Source: Massilia aurea
GTDB lineage: Bacteria; Pseudomonadota; Gammaproteobacteria; Burkholderiales; Burkholderiaceae_D
Length of the DNA stretch: 64,000 bases
NCBI RefSeq assembly: GCF_014200505.1
Contig: NZ_JACHBX010000004.1
Span: forward strand, 310,001-374,000
Direction: 5' to 3'
Below the pieces are notes generated by a model. That model worked only from the letters and a program-made list of their open reading frames with translations, ran no database searches and was not told where the DNA came from. The translations under genes and the position numbers were made by a program. Numbering within the stretch: the stretch's first letter is position 1; every line of letters starts with the position of its first letter. This document shows, piece after piece, positions 1 through 8,492 of the stretch.

Positions 1-1
1 C

Positions 2-409
2 ACCGGTGGCGACAATAACGTGTTCACGCAGATCGCGCTGTTCGTGCTGGTCGGCCTGGCGTCGAAGAACGCGATCCTGATCGTCGAATTTGCGCGTGAG
101 CTGGAAGACCATGGCCGCAGCGTCGTCGAAGCAGCACTGGAGGCGAGCCGCCTGCGTCTGCGGCCGATCCTGATGACGTCGATCGCGTTCATCGCCGGCG
201 TCGTGCCGCTGGTGTTCTCGAGCGGTGCGGGTTCCGAGATGCGCCACGCCATCGGTGTCGCCGTGTTCTGGGGCATGCTGGGCGTGACCTTCTTCGGCCT
301 GTTCCTCACGCCGCTGTTCTATGTGTTGCTGCGCTCGCTGGCCAAGCGTTTTGAAAAACCCGTGCACACCGCGCCTGCGGTGGCGCACAGCGCAGAAGGA
401 GTGCACTGA
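2..409 (+). CDS. RND efflux pump inner-membrane permease, C-terminal fragment (HAE1/MexF-like)
   Basis: The gene runs in from the left edge; the first full codon starts at base 2 and only the last ~135 residues are present. The fragment begins with a GDNNVFTQ motif, then has SKNAILIVEFA and a LRPILMTS stretch. These are the conserved fourth-quarter signatures of hydrophobe/amphiphile RND pumps (MexF, OqxB, AcrB). Three hydrophobic helices follow, ending in a short charged tail. Such permeases are proton-driven trimers that export drugs or solvents through a periplasmic adaptor and an outer-membrane channel. The TGA overlaps the ATG of the channel gene (409), so the two are translationally coupled. 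Family assignment is firm; the substrate cannot be read from this fragment. Confidence 0.93.
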   Translation, partial: TGGDNNVFTQIALFVLVGLASKNAILIVEFARELEDHGRSVVEAALEASRLRLRPILMTSIAFIAGVVPLVFSSGAGSEMRHAIGVAVFWGMLGVTFFGLFLTPLFYVLLRSLAKRFEKPVHTAPAVAHSAEGVH

Positions 410-1920
410 TGAATACGATGATTGCAAAGGGCGTCGCGCCCCTGTTGGCAGCGTTGCTGCTCACGGCCTGCGCCACGCCCGACTTCGTGCAGCCGCACGT
501 GGCCACGCCGGACGCCTTCCGCGAGTCGCAGGCGCCAGTGCCGGCCGCGGAAGTGGCGGGCATCGACGGCGCGCGCTGGAAGCCGGCGCAGCCGGCCGAG
601 CAGCAGCCGCGCGGCCAGTGGTGGCTGGCCTTCAACGATCCGGCGCTGACCGCGCTGATCGACGAAGCCGCCGCCAACAACGCCAACCTGTCGGTCGCGG
701 CCAGCCGCGTCAAGCAGGCGCGCGCGATTGCCGGTATCGCCGAAGCGGATCGTATCCCGCAGGTCGGCGTGGGCATCGGCGCCCAGCGTGCGCGCCTGTC
801 GCCGCGCGAATCGAACCTGCCGCAAGGCGTGGGGACCGACGCGTACACGAGCTACAGCGCGCGCCTGTCGGCCAGCTACGAAGTCGACCTGTTCGGCCGC
901 GTGGCGGCCGGCGTGTCAGCGGCGCGGGGCGATGCGGCGACGTCCGAAGCCAACTTCCGCTCGGTGCTGCTGGCCTTGCAGGCCGACGTCGCGCAGACCT
1001 ATTTCAGGCTGCGCGCGCTCGATGCCGAGCTGGTGACGCTGGCCGACACGGTGCGCCTGCGTGAAGAAAGCATCAAGGTCACGCAGCGCCGCTTCGACCT
1101 GGGCGACATCGGTGAATTCGACCTGTCGCGCGCCCGCACCGAGCTGTCCACGGCGCGCGCCGAAGCCATTGGCGTGCAGCGCCAGCGCGCAACGACCGAG
1201 CATGCGCTGGCGGTCTTGCTGGGCAAGCCGGCAGCCGATTACGTGGCTGGTCCGAGCCCGCTGCTCGATGCGAGCCTGATGCCGGCGATTCCTGCCGGCC
1301 TGCCATCGTCGCTGCTGGAGCGCCGGCCCGACATCGTCGCCGCCCAGCGCGCGATGGAGGCGTCGAACGCCCGCATCGGCGTGGCGCGCGCGGCGATGTT
1401 CCCGGCCTTGACCATCAATGCCGATGGTGGCGGCGTGGGCGGCGTGTTCTCGGAAGTGTTCAAGTGGAGCAGCCGTTCGTGGGTGCTCGGGGCCCTGGCC
1501 TCGATGCCGATCATCGACGGTGGCCGCAACCGCAACAACATCGTGCGCAGCGAAGCGGTGCTCGAAGAATCGGTGGGCACCTATCGCCAGAGCGTGCTGG
1601 TGGCGTTTGCCGAGGTCGAGGATAACCTGGCTGGTCTGCGCATTCTGGCGGGGCAGGCCGGTGAGATCGACGCGGCCGTTGTCTCGGCGCGCCGCTCGGC
1701 CGACCTGGCACAGAAGCTGTACGACGCCGGCCGCTCGAGCTATCTCGAACTGCTCGACGCCCAGCGCAACCTGGCGGTCGTGGAGCGCACGGCAGTGCAG
1801 TTGCGCGGTGAGCGCGCACTGACGACGGTGGCGCTGATTCGCGCGCTGGGCGGTGGTTGGGATGCGGCGCAGCCAATAAATGCAGCGCAGCCAGTAAATG
1901 CGGCGGTGGCGCAACGCTGA
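409..1920 (+). CDS. RND efflux outer-membrane lipoprotein channel (NodT/OprM family)
   Basis: A 503-residue protein, normal length for OprM-type channels. The N-terminus is a lipoprotein signal with lipobox LLTAC, so the mature protein starts at a lipidated Cys (~residue 21). Two repeated OEP-type halves follow, with typical features: QWWLAFNDPAL near residue 70, a SYEVDLFGR motif near 155, and ERRPDI near 305. The last feature marks the start of the second repeat. The C-terminus is Ala/Gln-rich and tandemly repetitive (INAAQPVNAAV), probably unstructured. It forms the trimeric exit duct for the permease encoded immediately upstream. The ATG overlaps the upstream stop, indicating one operon; a terminator lies at 2050-2083. 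Confidence 0.95.
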   Translation: MNTMIAKGVAPLLAALLLTACATPDFVQPHVATPDAFRESQAPVPAAEVAGIDGARWKPAQPAEQQPRGQWWLAFNDPALTALIDEAAANNANLSVAASRVKQARAIAGIAEADRIPQVGVGIGAQRARLSPRESNLPQGVGTDAYTSYSARLSASYEVDLFGRVAAGVSAARGDAATSEANFRSVLLALQADVAQTYFRLRALDAELVTLADTVRLREESIKVTQRRFDLGDIGEFDLSRARTELSTARAEAIGVQRQRATTEHALAVLLGKPAADYVAGPSPLLDASLMPAIPAGLPSSLLERRPDIVAAQRAMEASNARIGVARAAMFPALTINADGGGVGGVFSEVFKWSSRSWVLGALASMPIIDGGRNRNNIVRSEAVLEESVGTYRQSVLVAFAEVEDNLAGLRILAGQAGEIDAAVVSARRSADLAQKLYDAGRSSYLELLDAQRNLAVVERTAVQLRGERALTTVALIRALGGGWDAAQPINAAQPVNAAVAQR

Positions 1921-1929
1921 TCCGTGGAG

Positions 1930-2030
1930 GTAGGGTGGGCGGGTCTCCCGCCCACGCGTTCAACTAGCCGTGGCATATCGCTGAGCGAGGTTGGTTTGAA
2001 CGCGTGGGCGGCATAGCCGCCCACCCTACG
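1930..2030. repeat. Family A palindromic repeat, inverted pair (BIME-like)
   Basis: Two ~35-base units in opposite orientation (1930-1963 and 1996-2029). Each has the form GTAGGGTGGGCGG-loop-CCGCCCACGCGTTCAA, so each alone folds into a stem of about nine GC pairs. The same unit occurs at 38905, 49701, 49751, 59239, 59304, 59409 and 59474. The intergenic location, paired inverted arrangement and near-identity resemble REP/BIME elements. No RAYT transposase gene is present in the window. Confidence 0.85.
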
Positions 2031-2049
2031 AAAAGTTGTTTGCCCTTTG

Positions 2050-2083
2050 CGGCGGTGCGTGCAAGCGCACCGCCGTTTTTTTC
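2050..2083 (+). terminator. Rho-independent terminator after the efflux operon
   Basis: A GC-rich stem (GGCGGTGCG paired with CGCACCGCC, loop TGCAAG-like) is followed directly by seven T residues. It lies downstream of the outer-membrane channel gene and its repeat pair, and ahead of the amylase promoter region, separating the two transcripts. Confidence 0.85.
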
Positions 2084-2120
2084 GTTTGTGTAGCAAAACT
2101 ACAAAAATATCCGGATTCAA

Positions 2121-2150
2121 TTGACTCTAATAAACGTCAGGAACAGAATC
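2121..2150 (+). promoter_or_regulatory. Candidate promoter of the alpha-amylase gene
   Basis: TTGACT at 2121 followed after about 18 bases by CAGAAT at 2145 is the best sigma-70-like pair in the 190-base leader between the efflux terminator and the amylase start at 2276. The leader is noticeably less GC-rich than the flanking genes. The -10 match is weak, so this is a suggestion only. Confidence 0.3.
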
Positions 2151-2275
2151 TGTGGGCCGAAAGCGTCCGCTTAGAGACCATGGCAACCAGTTGCGTAGTT
2201 TATCTACGTGACCAACAGTACGTCCATCGATGTCCTGAAGGACTGAAACACGTCAATTACACCGGAGGAGACAAA

Positions 2276-3547
2276 ATGAAGAAAAGCATCATTGCCATGC
2301 TTGCCACCAGCGTTGTGGCATTGAGTAACCCGGCCCTGGCCGCCACCCCGCCTGCCCAGGCGGGTAACAGTTCAGCCGTGCTGCTGCAGGGCTTCCACTG
2401 GAACTCGTCGAGCGCCAGGAGCCCGAACTGGTACAACACCCTGCAGGGCAATGTGGGCGAGCTGAAAACCATGGGCTTTAGCCACGTCTGGTTCCCGCCG
2501 CCGTCCGATTCGGCGGCCTCGCAGGGCTATCTGCCGCGCCAGCTGAACAACCTGAATTCCGCCTACGGCAGCTCGGCCGAACTGACCAACGTCGTGCGCG
2601 CGTTCACGAACAGTGGCATCAAGGCGGTGGCCGACGTCGTCGTCAACCACCGCGTCGGTACCACCGGCTGGTCGGACTTCACCAATCCCAACTGGACCAC
2701 GTATTCGATCGTCAACAACGACGAGTGCAACTGCGGCCTGGGCAGCGCCGATACGGCGCTCGGCTTCAACGGCGGACGTGACCTGGACCACCGCAACGTC
2801 GGCGAAGTCCAGAACGGCATCACCACGTGGCTGAACTACACGCTCAAACCCGTGGGCTTTACCGGCATGCGGGTGGACTATGTGCGGGGCTTCAGCCCCA
2901 GCTACGTCGGGCAGTATGCGAATGCCTTCAACGCCGAATTCTGCGTCGGTGAGCTGTGGAACGACCTGAACCTGAACAACGTCGATGCGCACCGCCAGGA
3001 AATCATGAACTGGATTAACGGGACCAGCAACAGCTGCGGCGCGTTCGACTTCACCACCAAGGGCCTGCTTAACGACGCGCTGGCCAACGGTAATTACTGG
3101 CGCCTGAAGGATGCCGCGGGCAAGCCGCAGGGCGCCATCGGCTGGTGGCCGGCGATGGCAGTGACGTTCGTCGACAACCACGATACCGGTCCATCCGAAA
3201 GCTGCGGCAACGGCCAGAACCACTGGGCGGTGCCGTGCGGTTCGGTGATGCAGGGTTACGCCTATGTGCTGAGCCACCCCGGCATTCCGACCGTGTACTA
3301 CCCGCACATCTACAACTGGGGGCTGAAGACGCCGATTGCCGCGCTGATGGCAGCGCGCCGGGCAGCCGGGGTGACGTCGACGTCGCCGGTGGCGATCCAG
3401 CAGGCGGTGCAGGGACTGTACGCCGCAGTCGTCACGGGCAACACGCGCCAGCTCGCGATGAAGATCGGACCGAACGCCTGGAGCCCGGCCGGCACGGGCT
3501 GGGTGCTGCAGACGTCGGGCAGCAATTACGCGGTGTGGATGAAGTAA
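2276..3547 (+). CDS. Secreted alpha-amylase (GH13)
   Basis: Start chosen at the ATG at 2276, preceded by GGAGGAG at good spacing. This gives 423 residues beginning with a classical signal peptide that ends ...NPALA-ATP. An upstream in-frame start at 2036 would lie inside the efflux terminator and is rejected. GH13 signatures are all present: VADVVVNHR (region I), GMRVDYV with the nucleophile Asp (region II), FCVGELW with the acid/base Glu (region III) and FVDNHDT (region IV). The short C-terminal beta domain resembles plant-type/GH13_6-like amylases and no starch-binding module is seen. It should hydrolyse internal alpha-1,4 bonds of starch outside the cell. It is monocistronic, in the original high-GC background. 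Confidence 0.93.
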   Translation: MKKSIIAMLATSVVALSNPALAATPPAQAGNSSAVLLQGFHWNSSSARSPNWYNTLQGNVGELKTMGFSHVWFPPPSDSAASQGYLPRQLNNLNSAYGSSAELTNVVRAFTNSGIKAVADVVVNHRVGTTGWSDFTNPNWTTYSIVNNDECNCGLGSADTALGFNGGRDLDHRNVGEVQNGITTWLNYTLKPVGFTGMRVDYVRGFSPSYVGQYANAFNAEFCVGELWNDLNLNNVDAHRQEIMNWINGTSNSCGAFDFTTKGLLNDALANGNYWRLKDAAGKPQGAIGWWPAMAVTFVDNHDTGPSESCGNGQNHWAVPCGSVMQGYAYVLSHPGIPTVYYPHIYNWGLKTPIAALMAARRAAGVTSTSPVAIQQAVQGLYAAVVTGNTRQLAMKIGPNAWSPAGTGWVLQTSGSNYAVWMK

Positions 3548-3632
3548 GGCTGCGCTGTGTGTGACGTACCGGCTGCCGGCCACGGCGGCCGGTCGTCGAC
3601 GTGCTGCGGCGGCGCGCCGCTACAATGGCGCC

Positions 3633-3769
3633 ATGTCCATCGCATCTGCTTGTGCTCCTGTTCCACCGCTCACCGGCCTCGCGCCCGTGATCGACGCCAC
3701 GACCCGCATTCTCGTGCTGGGCAGTTTTCCGGGCGCCGTCGCTGGCGGCCGGACAGTATTATGCGCACC
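3633..3769 (+). pseudogene. 5' fragment of the native DNA-deoxyinosine/uracil glycosylase gene (island-disrupted)
   Basis: Starts at ATG 3633, a few bases after a TACAAT -10-like box. Its first ~35 codons match the N-terminus of the intact glycosylase at 3922: both contain GL-P-V-D--TRI-VLGSFPG. After GSFPGA the frame is lost. Reading +1 from 3739 gives SLAAGQYYAH, the expected continuation (SLSAKRYYAH in the intact copy), so there is a small indel near 3735-3739. Similarity ends at about 3769 and AT-rich DNA begins. The rest of the gene resumes at 9972. About 70 codons corresponding to residues ~38-107 are missing altogether. Confidence 0.85.
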
Positions 3770-3921
3770 AAATTATGCGTGACGAGGCTTGTTCTGTATA
3801 TATGTAAAATGGGCTCAGAACCTACATGGCGCTAGGGTTCAGGCCCATTCACACAATCGTGATCTGGAGATGAAGTACTCATTTCACATGTTGCTACGTC
3901 TAACTCACTACAAGTAAAGTT

Positions 3922-4482
3922 GTGCCTATGCTAGTTGGCTTGCCGCCCGTTCTTGATCAACAAACCCGTATTGTTATACTTGGGAGTTTTCCTGGTGGAG
4001 CGTCACTTTCGGCAAAGCGATACTATGCCCATCCAAGGAATCAGTTCTGGCGGCTTATGTCTGCAGTGACAAACGAGCCTCTTGCGGACATGGATTACGA
4101 CGAGCGATTAGCTCGCTTGCTTGCTCACCAGATCGGCTTGTGGGACACCATCGCTACTTGCAAACGTGAAGGAAGCTTGGACGCTGCTATTCGCCAGGCA
4201 CAGGCCAACGAATTCGGCGTTTTGCTACGGCACAGCCCTCATCTTTTCCGCGTCTGCTTCAACGGTAAGACCTCCGGAAAATCCGAGCAACGCTTTAGCA
4301 TGGCAGGGTTCGAAACCCTCGTATTGCCTTCGTCATCCCCAGCCTACGCTCATATGTCTTTCGACGATAAGCTGGCTGCTTGGAAGAAGGTCGTAGATCC
4401 AAAGCGGGCAATCGCGTTGCTGGACGAGGTAGTCCCCGCGATTGACACAATCCACGTGCGAATTCCAAATCTGGGCGCATGA
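3922..4482 (+). CDS. DNA-deoxyinosine/uracil glycosylase (Mug-like, UDG superfamily), island copy
   Basis: 186 residues from GTG 3922; ATG 3928 is an equally possible start and neither has a strong ribosome binding site. It contains ILGSFPG, YYAHPRNQFWR (catalytic-region motif 1), LWD, VCFNGKTSGK and LPSSSPA (motif 2), the order typical of deoxyinosine-type glycosylases of the UDG superfamily. The enzyme would excise deaminated bases (hypoxanthine or uracil) to start base-excision repair. It lies just inside the left end of the island, in the same orientation as the broken native homologue. The DNA is much more AT-rich than that remnant and the proteins are clearly diverged, so it is not a local duplication. 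It may restore the activity lost on insertion. Confidence 0.85.
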   Translation: MPMLVGLPPVLDQQTRIVILGSFPGGASLSAKRYYAHPRNQFWRLMSAVTNEPLADMDYDERLARLLAHQIGLWDTIATCKREGSLDAAIRQAQANEFGVLLRHSPHLFRVCFNGKTSGKSEQRFSMAGFETLVLPSSSPAYAHMSFDDKLAAWKKVVDPKRAIALLDEVVPAIDTIHVRIPNLGA

Positions 4483-4760
4483 CGCGTCTTTTAGCCTAGC
4501 AAACATCTTGTTAAGGCTGCACTCGGCCCGTAGCGAGCGCTTGGAGCCGCCATATGGAAGCAACTTCAAGCAGTGCGCCAAAAATAGAGGTGGACTGTCG
4601 GTAGAGGTCGACTGTCGGCCGAGGCGGGCAAAACGTCCAGCCCTTGGTGTATTTTGGTAGAGGGGAAAGGTTCAGCAGTTGAAGGCTGCCGTAGAGCATT
4701 TGAAAATGCGACAATCCATCACGTTGTGTGTTACCTAAACCTCTAGAGCAGATCGAAACC

Positions 4761-5351
4761 ATGAGACCTACATTAGCTGTCATCTATCAAACCGGCATGC
4801 CCGCCGCCTCCTTTGAAGAATTCGCTAGGACGGTGAGCGATGGGTCGTTGGAGGTACATTTGGAGGCGACTGAGCCTCGAGGGCCGCTCGCTGGCATCAT
4901 GTGGACCATGATGACTGTGAGTGCTGCTTTCATAGGAAGCAATTACTTTGGCGGGATGCTGAAGGAGTTGGGCAAAGACCATTACTTGGTTCTTAAAGAT
5001 GCTTTGGCTAAGCTGACGCAGAGAACCATGGAGATACCTAGAGTTGAGCCTACGATGTTCGGCACCACTGGGAAGGTTGACCAGACTGATCCATTCTCTA
5101 TGGGCTTTTCGATCTGGGCTGAGCTTCCAAACGAGAGGAGGGCAAAGCTCCTCATACCGAAGGTAGCCGACAAGGAGGATTACGCCAAGCTAAGCGACGC
5201 GTTTTTTGAGTTCGCTAGGCGATGCCACGAAGAAGGCGAAGGCGTACTCACCGGGATTGGGTTTGACGTTTCTCGAAAGAGCGATCCGATTACTGTCGCC
5301 TATAACAAGATGACCAGCGCAATTGAGTACGCAAATCCTTTTGCCCGCTAG
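4761..5351 (+). CDS. Hypothetical island protein, 196 aa
   Basis: I do not recognise this family. Start taken at ATG 4761; a GTG at 4728 is in frame and would add 11 residues. The protein has an acidic N-terminal part, one hydrophobic stretch near residues 47-72 (PLAGIMWTMMTVSAAFIGS then YFGGML) that could be a single membrane segment or a buried helix, and a mixed soluble C-terminal half (SIWAELPNERRAKLLIP, FEFARRCHEEGEG). There is no signal peptide. It lies between the island glycosylase and the convergent nuclease-like gene, with 278 bases upstream and 244 downstream that show no recognisable gene. Codon use matches the island rather than the host. Confidence 0.7.
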   Translation: MRPTLAVIYQTGMPAASFEEFARTVSDGSLEVHLEATEPRGPLAGIMWTMMTVSAAFIGSNYFGGMLKELGKDHYLVLKDALAKLTQRTMEIPRVEPTMFGTTGKVDQTDPFSMGFSIWAELPNERRAKLLIPKVADKEDYAKLSDAFFEFARRCHEEGEGVLTGIGFDVSRKSDPITVAYNKMTSAIEYANPFAR

Positions 5352-5595
5352 CGATTAGAACGCTTAACAAAAGCTTTTATTTGCTCTGGAGAGCTAAGCA
5401 ACCGTACCAGTATTTTCTGCTCTGACCGTCCGCTATCGGTTATTTTTACTTCAGAGGCTGGGCCAGTTTTACTACAACGGACGGCAACGAAGGGATTGCT
5501 TGGCGACCTCAGAAATAAACTAATACTTTTCTCGGGCTAGTCGCGCACTGTCCCATAGCATGCTGTTCGTTAGCGAAAAGCTGAAATAGGGCCAC

Positions 5596-8052
5596 TTACA
5601 AATCCCATTTCGGCACAGGTGGGAATAACGAAACAAAGGGCTTTGCGTTGACGGCGGCCAGCAGCGCGAGAAGCGTCGGCCAATTGCGGAATAGGTCAAC
5701 ATCGTCGTGGCGGCCGTCGCCAAAGTCTGTGTAGCCGTAGTCTTCGAGCGCGTGCAATGCGCGACGAATGCAGTCTTCGCGAAGTGCTTGAGAGGGAAAT
5801 AGAAATTGTATGAGGCGGTTCGACACGTTCGCGTAGCTGTGCCGCGTATAAGGAAGGAAATCTATCACAATGCGGCGGACGAAACTTTCGAGTGCCGTTT
5901 CATGGGGTTCGCCAATCTCGCTTCGCCAACCCGCCGTAATCCATTTCCACGAAGGCACTTCCTGAGTCTTCGCGAGGCGGTCGGGATGAAGCATATAGAG
6001 CAGACGGGCCGTGGGAGAAGCGCCCCAAGGCCACTCCATTGCCGCCTCGACATTAGCAACGTAGTGAAAGCGATTCGGCAAATTGAGTGCTGCAGGAAGA
6101 TGAGCATCGATTGCCTGCGCGACCCTGACCAGGGCATAGTCGTGCAACGGACGCTCGGTATATGAAGCTAGGATCAGCCTTGAGATCCCTTCAAGCTGCT
6201 TGCCGAAATTTTCATAATGCATCGGACGCGTGAATTCGAACGCGACCTCCATTAGCACCGGATGAACTTCAGCACGTTTCTCCAACACCAGCCGACGCAT
6301 CGCGTCCGAAGAGTTATTGTCGAGCGTATACCAATCGCCGTCCGTGCTCGTCAAAACGCCCATCATTTGCAGGTGTTCGATATATTCGGCTGGCGTCAAT
6401 TGAACTTGTGTGTTCTCGTGTACACGCTTCGCGATATCGATCATGTTAGGGAGATGACGATTTAAGCTGATTTTAGGGTGCCGTTCCATAACGACAAACC
6501 AACCGAGCAGCATAGCTGCATGTCTCGTCGGCTCATGAGGAAAACTCGCCAAGAGAGATAACGTGCGCTCGCCGGTCGTGTCTCGCAGCGCGTCGCGCGC
6601 TAACTGGCCCAAAAATTCGCCGTTCGGCTCGGACGGTTTCATAAGCGTGTGGCCCAGTTGGCGATAGTGGGAAGTCGACATCGAGAACAAGGACAAGAAT
6701 TCTTCCTCCTGCTTTTCAGCGGGATGGACCATTTCACCTATACGTTTTCGCACCAGAATGCCGAAAAATGCCAAACTGAACGGCTCCGTTAGCATCTCCA
6801 GCAGCATCTCACGCGCGGCCTGAAGCGATGCCAGCTGCCATCCATATAGACCAGCGTGGTTAGCGACAATTTTCCACCGCCTGTCAGCATCGTAGTGTTC
6901 CAAGCCCAGCTCAATTACATGCGGCTCTAGGTGAGTACGCAGATAATTCGGCAGTCGTGCATACACTCCGGTGTCGCAAGTGATGATCAGATACTTGTCT
7001 GCCCCACGGCGGTTGAGGAGGGCGGCTAGATCGGCTGCGGGAGTGGATTTGCTTCCACTTTCTAAACTCCAGCCATTCTTCGCGATCAATAGCACAGGGC
7101 CAATTGTATTCAGCTTGTCTTCCAGATCGTTCAAATTCCGGAGAGTAAAATGCTGACAGGGATGGTCAATGAGGTCGAAGCCGGCCGCCAAGTGGTCAGC
7201 CAACGCCGCCTTGCCGATGTCGGGCGGGCCGATGACGATGACGCACCCCGTATCGTGCAAGATGGCTGCCGCCTCGTCGGCGTTCGAAGGCGGCACATAA
7301 TACGGCGCGGGCAGGGCCGTACGCCGTGCTCCATGCCTCGCCATTACCGCCGCGACTTCGTCGGCAGAAACGGTATTGGTACGGCGACCCAAGATGCAGT
7401 CCCAGAACAGGTTTTTCAGTTCGGTCCGACATGCGGTTACATTAACGTGTGGTACTCCACCTTTTGTCCGCAGCAGCTCTAAGGTATCGGCGACGAGCAA
7501 CCTTTCCGTAGCATCCGGTTTGATATGGATGCGCCCGATAATGGAATCATGCTGGTCAAGAAGCTCTTTCGGTAATAGTTTCGCTGGTAGCGCTGGCGCA
7601 TTGGAGAACGATCCGACAAGGCATCGAAGTTCACTCTTGACCTGTGCGTTAGTGATGAAATGGTAGTGCAGTGTTTCGTCGTCCAACAGCAACTGCAGTG
7701 CGCTTTGCCGCCGCCGCGTAGGCTCGTCCGCCTCATGCCACGCCGTGCTTCCGGCGAGAACGCGTCTGAACGCAGCCACCGTCCAGACGTCATGAGACAG
7801 CGTTTTCATTTGGTACAGAAACGTCTGGTCCTGTTCCGCCAGCACAGTCATGACCGACGATACCTTGTCGGGCGAGGCCGGCTTCACAACGATCTTGGCA
7901 CACATGTCCTCATGGTTGTCTGGCTCGATAACCACCTCGGACACGCGCCGCTCGCCCAACATTAGCAACAGCGCCTCGTATAACGAGGCAGTAGCCTGGT
8001 ACTCGTACCCAGCGGCACCGCCCGAATTTCCACTTGTACCTGATAATTCCAC
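5596..8052 (-). CDS. Large nuclease-like plus P-loop (STAND-like) protein, candidate antiphage effector
   Basis: 818 residues from a GTG at 8052 preceded by GGAG at ideal spacing. The N-terminal ~150 residues look like a PD-(D/E)XK-type nuclease of the kind seen in Cap4/DUF4297 proteins: a GG-AGYEYQ entry, acidic residues in VVIEPDNHED (~41-49) and LYQMKT (Gln81-x-Lys83). A P-loop-like motif follows at ~275-282, GPPDIGKA, in which the usual Ser/Thr after Lys is Ala. The Walker B-like strand VLLIAKNG also lacks its acidic pair. LIITCDTG (~355) fits a sensor strand. The remaining ~450 residues are helical and could be a sensing domain as in STAND ATPases. Nuclease and STAND assignments come from motif reading only. 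It is convergent with the upstream unknown gene and divergent from the GAF-Panacea pair. Confidence 0.7.
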   Translation of the reverse strand: MELSGTSGNSGGAAGYEYQATASLYEALLLMLGERRVSEVVIEPDNHEDMCAKIVVKPASPDKVSSVMTVLAEQDQTFLYQMKTLSHDVWTVAAFRRVLAGSTAWHEADEPTRRRQSALQLLLDDETLHYHFITNAQVKSELRCLVGSFSNAPALPAKLLPKELLDQHDSIIGRIHIKPDATERLLVADTLELLRTKGGVPHVNVTACRTELKNLFWDCILGRRTNTVSADEVAAVMARHGARRTALPAPYYVPPSNADEAAAILHDTGCVIVIGPPDIGKAALADHLAAGFDLIDHPCQHFTLRNLNDLEDKLNTIGPVLLIAKNGWSLESGSKSTPAADLAALLNRRGADKYLIITCDTGVYARLPNYLRTHLEPHVIELGLEHYDADRRWKIVANHAGLYGWQLASLQAAREMLLEMLTEPFSLAFFGILVRKRIGEMVHPAEKQEEEFLSLFSMSTSHYRQLGHTLMKPSEPNGEFLGQLARDALRDTTGERTLSLLASFPHEPTRHAAMLLGWFVVMERHPKISLNRHLPNMIDIAKRVHENTQVQLTPAEYIEHLQMMGVLTSTDGDWYTLDNNSSDAMRRLVLEKRAEVHPVLMEVAFEFTRPMHYENFGKQLEGISRLILASYTERPLHDYALVRVAQAIDAHLPAALNLPNRFHYVANVEAAMEWPWGASPTARLLYMLHPDRLAKTQEVPSWKWITAGWRSEIGEPHETALESFVRRIVIDFLPYTRHSYANVSNRLIQFLFPSQALREDCIRRALHALEDYGYTDFGDGRHDDVDLFRNWPTLLALLAAVNAKPFVSLFPPVPKWDL

Positions 8053-8492
8053 ATATTCTCCAGCGTCGAGACTTCAAAGCAGTACCGACCTGTCCCAACG
8101 ATAAGATCGATACCTCGAGCGAGCAGTACGCGCGGCATGTCCCCGTCTGTAGGTACTAACTGCTTTGTACTTAGCGGTGAACGGAAGCCGTGCTTTGCCT
8201 CGATCATAACAGCCGCTGGCAGCGCCGCTTCCTCAACTTTTGGCTTGTTGGCCTACTCTCTCTTTACGGTTTAGTTGCTCCAAGAAAACTTTTGGCTCAT
8301 ACGTAACTGACTAACCACAGCGGGAATCGGCGGTATTGACCTCAGACCTTGGCTTCAGGGCAAGTAGATCATTTGACCAGATAGACTATCAAAGTGTCGT
8401 GTGTTTCAATATGTCAAAAGACAGAAAGGCCAACTACCTTTATTCATGCCATTGTGATAACATCGTTGCAAATTAATAATTCGTGATGGCCT
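8053..8492. other. Divergent intergenic region between the nuclease-like gene and the GAF gene
   Basis: 440 bases, AT-rich, separating divergent transcripts. It should hold both promoters, but no convincing -35/-10 pair or operator could be fixed by eye. A weak 81-codon frame on the minus strand (8207-7962) runs through the nuclease start and is not supported by a ribosome binding site. Confidence 0.5.

Noticed and set aside
2036..2275. N-terminal extension of the amylase frame
   Set aside because: It would start inside a terminator and precede a clear signal peptide; ATG 2276 has a strong ribosome binding site.
3561..3782. Treating the short frame at 3561-3782 as a small hypothetical gene
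   Set aside because: Its sequence from 3633 is the N-terminus of a glycosylase whose remainder is at 9972; it is a pseudogene fragment.
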